From an uncultured Clostridia bacterium (lineage in GTDB: Bacteria > Bacillota > Clostridia > TANB77 > CAG-508): a stretch of 64,000 bases of DNA. Under the pieces are notes generated by a model, which saw only the letters and a program-made list of their open reading frames with translations, did no database searches and had not been told where the DNA came from. Shown here piece after piece: positions 58,506 to 64,000 of this stretch. Where the stretch lies: positions 31,190 to 95,189 of the forward strand of contig CAKOWZ010000004.1 of the NCBI GenBank assembly GCA_934129745.1, in the 5' to 3' direction. A program made the translations under genes and the position numbers. Each line of letters starts with the position of its first letter. Within the stretch, counting starts at the first letter, position 1.

Positions 58506-60400
58506 ATTAAACGAGGAATCTTATTAATATTTGCTCTTATTGTTAGTGTATGGATTACAGCGTACTTTTCTGTATCAATACATTTTATAATGAGCAATAA
58601 TTTTGATAACTTATTACATATAAGTTTAGAATCAATAATTCAGACTATAGTAAATAATAAAACAGTGCTAATAATCTTCATTATAAGTGAAGTAATTGTA
58701 GCATTTTTTTTATTATTTGTTTCAAATAATAAAAAAAACATTTACCATAGTGAACAAGTAAAAATTACACCAAAGATAAAAGTTCCAGCACCAGTTGGTC
58801 AAGGTCAATATGGAACTGGATGGTGGCTAAATAAAAAGGATTATGAAAAAGTTTTTGCCTGTAATGAAATAGATAACCAAGATTATAATAAGGTTTCATT
58901 TTCTTCAGGTGGAATCATTACAAACTTTGAAAAAAGAGGAAATAAGGATAGAATTTATTATATTAAGGATAATATTCATACAGTATTAGTTGGAAGTTCT
59001 GGTTCAGGAAAAAGTAGGTCAATTATAATTCCAACAATTACAATGCTTGGATTAGCAGGTGAGAATATTTTTATTTCTGATGTCAAAGGAGAATTATACT
59101 TATATACTGCAGAAAAGTTAAAACAACTTGGCTATAATGTAATTGCACTTGATTATATTAATTTTTTAAAAAGCAATTGGTACAATTATTTAGATATTAT
59201 AATAAATGCAGTAGAAGATAATAATATACCTTTAGCTGAAAGTTTAGTTAGTGATATGGTTAATATTTTAGTGCAAAAAAATGATAAGACAGAGCCAATA
59301 TGGACTAATGGAGAAATGTCTGTGATTAAGACTGCACTAATGGCAGTAATACTTGAAAATAAAGGTAATAGAGAACTTCAAACATTACCTAATGCATATT
59401 ACTTTGTAGCAGAGATGTTTAAAGTTAATAAAGATGGAAAAATGCCAATTGATTCATATATGGCAGATAAAGATGCAAATGATCCAATAAAAAAGTTTTA
59501 TGCTGTTGCACGGAACTGCACCAAGTAAAACCAGAGGAAGCTTTGTTGCAGCAGCACTTTCTACATTGCAATTATTCATAAATGAATATGTTGCTAATTG
59601 TACACAAAAATCAGATTTTGATTTAAGACAATTTGCAAGAGAGAAAACTGCAATTTATGTTTTATTACCTGATGATAGAGAAACATATCATAAACTTGCA
59701 AGTTTATTGGTACAACAGATTTATACAAGTCTCGTTGAATTAAGCAGACAAGAAGGTGGAGAACTAAAAATAAGAATGAATTTTGTATTAGATGAATTTG
59801 CAAATTTTACCAAGATAGATATATTTCAAAGTATGCTGACAGTATCAAGAGGAAGGAATATCAGATTTATTATTTGTTTACAAAGTTTTGCACAAATTGA
59901 AGAAAAGTATGGTAAAGAAGTAGCACAAAATATAATTGATAACTGTGCTTTAATTTATTTAAAGACAGGTAATGTTGATACTGCTACTAAAATCTCAGAG
60001 AGACTTCGGAACTTATACAGTACAAAGTTATGGAGAAAGTAGTAGTTCTAATAATAGATTTGATAAAACAAGTAGCAGTATGAGTTTAATTTCTAGAAAG
60101 CTTTTAACACCAGATGAAGTGTTAAAAATAGAAAATCCATATGCAATTGTAATGTTAGCAGGAAAGCCACCAGCAATTACGACTATACCTGACATATCAG
60201 AAATGTATTTTAATAAATTAAATGGCATGGGAACTAGAGAAGAAAATAGAGAATTAAGAATAAATAGAGAACTAAAGAGAAAAGAAAGACCAATTCAAAA
60301 AATAAAAATTTGGAATATATGGGAAGATACAGAAGATGATGTAAAAATAAATAAAATTGATTTTATTAAGGATAAAATCCAAAGGAACAAAGAAGAATGA
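58506..60400 (+). CDS. virD4: VirD4/TraG-type coupling protein, frame restored at two CGG sites
   Basis: An ATPase that delivers the relaxosome to the mating channel. Two N-terminal helices, then Walker A VGSSGSGKSRS and NIFISDVKGELY, and Walker B-like VLDEFANFTKI. Zero-frame reading breaks at CGG 59511 and CGG 60007; dropping each C restores YAVAGTAPSKTRGSF and SERLGTYTVQSYGE, both expected TraG blocks, giving 630 residues. The first helix (IKRGILLIFALIVSVWITAY) lies before ATG 58590. AGGAGG at 58494 points to ATT 58506 as the start, which is unusual. Confidence 0.85.
59511..59513 (+). other. CGG +1 recoding site 7 (virD4)
   Basis: GCA-C-GGA-ACT: zero frame stops at TAA four codons later. 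Omission of the C gives VAGTAPSKTRGSF. Confidence 0.88.
60007..60009 (+). other. CGG +1 recoding site 8 (virD4)
   Basis: CTT-C-GGA-ACT: zero frame ends at TAG 60040-60042. Omission of the C gives SERLGTYTVQ. Confidence 0.87.
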
Positions 60401-60753
60401 AAAAAAGTTTAAAAGTTGTTGGAAAAGTATTACTTGGAGTAATGCTTTTTTTGAGTCCTCTAATAAACCAAACTGTATTTGGAGCTTCGCTAGATGATAG
60501 TGTTCTAGTAACTGGAACAAAGAATCTAGTTAATGCAATAATTAGTTGGCTTACAGGAATCGGCATAACAATTTGTGGAGGATATTTTATCTATTATGTT
60601 TATTGCCTAAAAACAAATGATGAAGGCGAGAGAAGAAGAAATATTCAAAATATTAAAACCACATTAATTGCAATGATTTTAATAACTTGTGGTCTAGCAG
60701 TAATTAACACCATCTTAAGTTTTTATCAACAAACTGGAACAGCTCCAGCGTAA
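60397..60753 (+). CDS. TrbC/VirB2-like pilin or mating-channel subunit
   Basis: 118 residues: signal peptide (LLGVMLFLSPLINQTVFGAS, cleavage after FGA is plausible) and two hydrophobic helices (IISWLTGIGITICGGYFIYY and TLIAMILITCGLAVINTIL). This is the layout of VirB2/TrbC-type proteins. Its ATG overlaps the virD4 TGA. It is followed by a TrbL-like gene, as in conjugation operons. Confidence 0.75.
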   Translation: MKKSLKVVGKVLLGVMLFLSPLINQTVFGASLDDSVLVTGTKNLVNAIISWLTGIGITICGGYFIYYVYCLKTNDEGERRRNIQNIKTTLIAMILITCGLAVINTILSFYQQTGTAPA

Positions 60754-60773
60754 TAGAAGGAGGCGAATAGTGA

Positions 60774-61617
60774 ATGACTGATATGCTTGTAGAATTGATT
60801 GAAAACTTTATAGGTGGCTCCGAATCAACATTGAATTCATTGTTTAATGGAATGCTTAATTTAGTATTCTTTATTGAAAGAGAACTAATGTACATACCAG
60901 AAGGAACTATGTTTGTAAAGTCAAGAATAGATTTTAATCAAATTTACCAAGTTGTTTTTAATTTTGCTACATCGTTATTGGTTATTGTTTTTATTACAAA
61001 GGCAATTAAAACGTATTTTTTAATGCGAGAGCGGAGATAATGAGCAAAATCCTATGCAATTAGTTGTTGGAATGTTAAAAGCAGTTATTGTAATGATATG
61101 TTTTAAAGAAATATATACACTTGGTGTTGGAGTAGTTGAAGAATTTTTGAATTCAATCTTGGGAGTGGTAAATGTTAGTAAAATAAATTTAGCAGAAACA
61201 CTTTCTAATAACATTCAGGGTGGAATATTTACAGCAGTTGCTTGTTTAGTAATGCTCATTTGTTGGCTACTACTAATATGTCAATTTATAATGAAAGGAA
61301 TTGAATTATTAGTTATGAGAGTTGCAATTCCATTTGCGTGTATAGGACTTCTGAATTCGGATGGAGGTGTATTTCCAGACTATGTTAGAAGTTTTTTAAT
61401 GACAGCATTTACAGTAGTTATACAATTGACCTTACTGAATATTTCAATAGCAACTATTATGATAAATAAGCTAATTTATGGAATAGCAATTGCAGTTGTT
61501 GCAGTAAATACTCCAAATATAATGGGCAAGTATATGGTTAAGCCATCAGCAAGCCCTTTAAGATCATTAGGAAATTCGGTAAGAACAATGAGAGCATTGT
61601 TGCCAAGGGGACATTAA
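60774..61617 (+). CDS. TrbL/VirB6-like membrane protein, frame restored at one CGG site
   Basis: A multi-helix channel subunit. The zero frame ends at TAA 61038-61040. Omission of the C at 61032 gives REGDNEQNPMQLVVGM and an open frame to 61617, 280 residues in all. The helices visible include VIVMICFKEIYTLGVG, FTAVACLVMLICWLLLICQF and FTVVIQLTLLNISIATIM, and a conserved-looking VAIPFACIGLLNSDGG loop. It fits the TrbL/VirB6-like proteins of Gram-positive ICEs. AGAAGGAGG lies upstream. Confidence 0.78.
61032..61034 (+). other. CGG +1 recoding site 9 (trbL-like)
   Basis: GAG-C-GGA-GAT: zero frame is CGG AGA TAA. Omission of the C gives EGDNEQNPMQ and joins two membrane halves. Confidence 0.83.
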
Positions 61618-62273
61618 TGGATACATTAAATAATATTATAAATTCATTAAAAATAATAGGAATCTCTATCGCAGGAATAGCATTTGTGGTTTTGATGGTT
61701 AAAATTGCAGTTGAACCTGAAGTAAAGGGAAGATATTTAAAATTAACAAAACATTTACTTTTAGCAACAATATTGATAACGGTTTCTTTAACTCTTGTTG
61801 ATATTCCAAAATCATATTATGGAGATAAAATTGCAATTGTAGATGAAAAAGAATCTAAATCTACAATAGAAGAATTAAAAGACAAAGATTGCCAAGGAAG
61901 AGAAACATTAAATATTGATGGAAAGTGGTATGTTGTAACAGATTCTGGCAAGAAAATTGCAGGACTAAATGATAATGATTCGCTTGATGATGTAAGCATT
62001 GTAGGTTTCTATAGTACTGGAAAAGTTGTAGAAAATGTTAGTTTTATAAGACTTTTTTCTGAAAGCCAAGGGACTTTTAAAGGGTACTTTGCTGATGTTA
62101 AATATTATAGAGATTCGGATGGTTTTATATTTTCAAGAGATTGTACTTATCCTGAATATCAAAGATTAAAGAATGAATTTAACGAAAAGAAAAAGCAAGA
62201 AGAAGAAAAAAATAAAGAAAATAATTCTACTTCAGAGCATACTGAAGGAGGTGAATCTGAAAATGGAAGATAA
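61617..62273 (+). CDS. ICE-encoded two-helix membrane protein
   Basis: 218 residues with helices near residues 10-28 and 45-62, then an extracytoplasmic domain (SYYGDK, LNIDGKWYVVTDSGKKIAGL) and a Glu/Lys/Asn-rich tail. The ATG overlaps the previous stop (TAATG). It overlaps the next gene by 11 bases. It is probably part of the mating apparatus; the family is not recognised. Confidence 0.6.
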   Translation: MDTLNNIINSLKIIGISIAGIAFVVLMVKIAVEPEVKGRYLKLTKHLLLATILITVSLTLVDIPKSYYGDKIAIVDEKESKSTIEELKDKDCQGRETLNIDGKWYVVTDSGKKIAGLNDNDSLDDVSIVGFYSTGKVVENVSFIRLFSESQGTFKGYFADVKYYRDSDGFIFSRDCTYPEYQRLKNEFNEKKKQEEEKNKENNSTSEHTEGGESENGR

Positions 62274-62604
62274 AAAGAAAATGATTAAAATTCCAAGACA
62301 GATTCGATTAAAAACAGAGTTTTTTGTTGGATTTGGAATGGAAGAATTAATTAAAACTATAATAGTTGGAGCAATAGCAGGAGTTATTGCTTTTATTTAT
62401 TACAAGATTACAAATCAAACAATAATAGCTACTCTAATTGTTATAGGTGCTATTGTAATTTCCGTTATTTCACTTATTAAGGGAAATAATAATTTTTCGA
62501 TGGTAGATACAATAAAAAACATTGTTAAATTTAAGATTACGCAAAAAAACTACAGGTATAAAAGAATTGAAAAATATAATCAAAATGGCAATACAAAATT
62601 TTAG
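62263..62604 (+). CDS. PrgI-family conjugation membrane protein
   Basis: 113 residues with KIPRQIRLKTEFFVGFGMEEL at the start, two helices (IIVGAIAGVIAFIYY and IIATLIVIGAIVISVISL), and a C-terminal KITQKNYRYKRIE. This fits the PrgI family, small partners of VirB4 in Gram-positive type IV systems. AAGGAGG precedes ATG 62263; the longer upstream frame has no ribosome binding site. Confidence 0.78.
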   Translation: MEDKKKMIKIPRQIRLKTEFFVGFGMEELIKTIIVGAIAGVIAFIYYKITNQTIIATLIVIGAIVISVISLIKGNNNFSMVDTIKNIVKFKITQKNYRYKRIEKYNQNGNTKF

Positions 62605-62678
62605 CAAAATTATTGATAATATTTGAAAAATATAGTAAAATAATTATATATGATAAAAAAACAAGGAGGTGCATAGAA

Positions 62679-62927
62679 ATGACTGCAACCAAACAAGAAC
62701 TATATAATACAATTGATTTAATACCTGATTCAGTCGCTAAAGAATTATTAAACTATGCTGATTACTTAACTTCAAAATATATTGAAAAAACTATGCCTGA
62801 TAGATTAATTATAAAAGATAATGAAGATTTAAAGAAAAAATTGAGCGAAAGAATTGAAAAAATTGAAAGTGGAAAAGCAAAAATGCTTACAATTGATGAA
62901 GCTTTTGAGGAAATTGATAGTTTATAA
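62679..62927 (+). CDS. Antitoxin of a RelE/ParE-type module
   Basis: 82 residues. TATKQELYNTIDLIPDSVAKE and LLNYADYLTSKYI form a helical N-terminal part; the C-terminus is charged (MLTIDEAFEEIDSL), typical of antitoxins that wrap the toxin. AAGGAGG precedes ATG 62679. The toxin gene follows 16 bases later. The pair probably stabilises the ICE. Confidence 0.75.
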   Translation: MTATKQELYNTIDLIPDSVAKELLNYADYLTSKYIEKTMPDRLIIKDNEDLKKKLSERIEKIESGKAKMLTIDEAFEEIDSL

Positions 62928-62943
62928 TTGAGGTGACACAAAA

Positions 62944-63267
62944 ATGAATAAGTACAATGTAAAGATTCTAGATGAAGCCAAGGACGATATTAAAGAAATT
63001 ATAATATATATAAAGACAAAATTAAAAGAGCCTGAAATTGCTAAACAACATAGTAAAGCTTTCAAGGAAGAAATCTCAAAGCTAAAAGATACTGCTGATA
63101 TATATAATGTTATTGATAATGAAATAACAGGAAAAACTGATATTAGAAAAATAAATGTAAAAAACTTTATGATTTTTTATAGAATAATCAAGGAAATAAA
63201 AGAAGTGCAAATTATTGCAGTATATTATTCTGGTAGCAATTGGCAAAAAAATATAAAATACAGATAA
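62944..63267 (+). CDS. RelE/ParE-family toxin
   Basis: 107 residues. KYNVKILDEAKDDIKEIIIYI at the start, then DIRKINVKNFMIFYRIIKE and VQIIAVYYSGSNWQK, are the ParE/RelE core. It would act as an mRNA interferase or gyrase poison; which one cannot be told. It is intact, unlike the remnant at 34965. A terminator follows. Confidence 0.82.
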   Translation: MNKYNVKILDEAKDDIKEIIIYIKTKLKEPEIAKQHSKAFKEEISKLKDTADIYNVIDNEITGKTDIRKINVKNFMIFYRIIKEIKEVQIIAVYYSGSNWQKNIKYR

Positions 63268-63279
63268 AATGTATATTAA

Positions 63280-63308
63280 GGAAGGGACACCATAGGGTGT
63301 TCTTTTTT
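63280..63308 (+). terminator. Rho-independent terminator of the toxin-antitoxin pair
   Basis: GGGACACC, ATA and GGGTGTTC are followed by TTTTTT. Confidence 0.75.
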
Positions 63309-63309
63309 G

Positions 63310-63960
63310 ATGGGAGGAATTAAAATTTTAAAATTAACTAATAGATTCTTAAAAAAAGAAGAAGAGCAATCTCTTAATGAATTCTTAAATGTAAAAAACA
63401 TTAAAGAAAATTTTTTATATACACTAGATGGACAGGTTATTCAGTTTATTAAAGTTGAGCCAATAAATATTGAACTTTTAACTGATGATGAGCTTGAATC
63501 AAAGATGAATTTTTCTAGTATCGAATTTAGTGAAGAGCAACAGCCATATAAGATTTTAGTTATACCAAGAGCAGTTGATATTTCTGAACATATAGAAGAA
63601 CAGGAAGAACTAAAACGAAAAATCGATGATGATGTTGGAATTGAGATAATTAATAATAGAATTATTTCTACAACAGAAATAGTAGAAAATAAAAATATCA
63701 TAGAAAATGAATTTTATATAATGATATATGATTCAAATAAAGATAACATTGAAAACGAACTAATGAAAAGAGCAAATAACTGGATTAATCGATTAAAGAA
63801 TTGTGGCTACAGAAGTAATTTACTATATGAAAGAGAAATTATTCTTTTAATAAAAAGTTTCACAATTCCAGAATTTGCAAGGTCAGAGGGAACAGATTAT
63901 GATGATAATATTGTTCAAATAAAAGGAAAGACCAACTATAAGAAGTCAATAGATTTTTGA
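63310..63960 (+). CDS. ICE-encoded conjugation protein, possibly TraC/VirB4 N-terminal-like
   Basis: About 216 residues, soluble and acidic. FLYTLDGQVIQFIKVEPINIEL and NRLKNCGYRSNLLYEREIILL resemble the N-terminal TraC/VirB4-like domain that precedes the ATPase part. It ends IQIKGK-like VQIKGKTNYKKSIDF. The start is uncertain: ATG 63310 has no SD, and GGAGG at 63313-63317 sits inside the frame, so ATT 63325 may be the true start, as for virD4. The ATPase would lie beyond the window. Confidence 0.55.
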   Translation: MGGIKILKLTNRFLKKEEEQSLNEFLNVKNIKENFLYTLDGQVIQFIKVEPINIELLTDDELESKMNFSSIEFSEEQQPYKILVIPRAVDISEHIEEQEELKRKIDDDVGIEIINNRIISTTEIVENKNIIENEFYIMIYDSNKDNIENELMKRANNWINRLKNCGYRSNLLYEREIILLIKSFTIPEFARSEGTDYDDNIVQIKGKTNYKKSIDF

Positions 63961-64000
63961 AAAAATTTTTAATTTTTTTAGAAATAAAAAAATATACAAC

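Overview
The window is very AT-rich, with short intergenic gaps, strong GGAGG-type ribosome binding sites, ftsY, pgsA, ligA, murD, secA and rnpB, a NFACT-type RqcH and a YtvI-like AI-2E protein. Together these point to a low-G+C Gram-positive bacterium (Firmicutes, Clostridia-like, probably anaerobic: a thioredoxin reductase without a clear NADPH-arginine motif, and a peroxiredoxin). Most genes lie on the + strand.

Layout. 1-20 kb is chromosomal backbone: a partial Ca2+ P-type ATPase, a Y-family polymerase with a YolD-like partner, ftsY, a UPF0182 membrane protein, pgsA, ligA, an ABC_trans_CmpB-like protein, rqcH (minus strand), a PiT phosphate transporter, trxB-trxA, an Mbeg1-like hydrolase, a flippase-like membrane protein and two papain/transglutaminase-like proteins. 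20.8-35 kb is an accessory, decaying region. It holds a PfkB-SIS fusion, a 150-bp duplicated head of dacF, small membrane proteins, a duplicated phosphodiesterase, a HExxH protein, a compositionally foreign gene with a pseudoknot-like leader, and three related inverted-repeat cassettes that look like invertible promoters. 35-50.6 kb is backbone again: peroxiredoxin, a TVP38-like protein, a response regulator, a PIN-PhoH ATPase of foreign composition, fba, an RluD-type synthase, rnpB, TetR, murD, a CBS protein, AI-2E and secA. From 50.7 kb to the window end is an integrative conjugative element (ICE) next to secA. It carries a tyrosine integrase, metK, DUF3560 and DUF3789 proteins, an RHH protein, an S6-like protein, a MobP/MobL-like relaxase, VirD4, a TrbC/VirB2-like protein, a TrbL/VirB6-like protein, PrgI, a RelE/ParE toxin-antitoxin pair and the start of the mating-pore genes.

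Main discovery. Nine +1 frame breaks in six otherwise intact genes (pit x3, dacF, peroxiredoxin, DUF3560, virD4 x2, trbL-like) are all the same event. A single C sits exactly between two codons, immediately before a glycine codon GGA or GGT, so that the ribosome meets CGG in frame. Skipping that C, or reading CGGN as a four-base codon, restores conserved family motifs such as TGLPISTTHA and GQPIIVGHHSE. Reading by eye, I find no in-frame CGG in any other native gene. The only triplet-read CGG codons (three) are in the two genes with foreign base composition. This looks like genome-wide +1 frameshifting or quadruplet decoding at CGG, shared by chromosome and ICE, rather than pseudogenes.

Other mechanisms suggested by the sequence are promoter inversion cassettes (20- and 24-bp perfect inverted repeats enclosing a promoter and a terminator hairpin), dispersed GGGACGCGTCCC/CAATTG palindromes that act as terminators and even supply protein C-termini, a hairpin that hides the peroxiredoxin ribosome binding site, and A-run contractions that break accessory genes.
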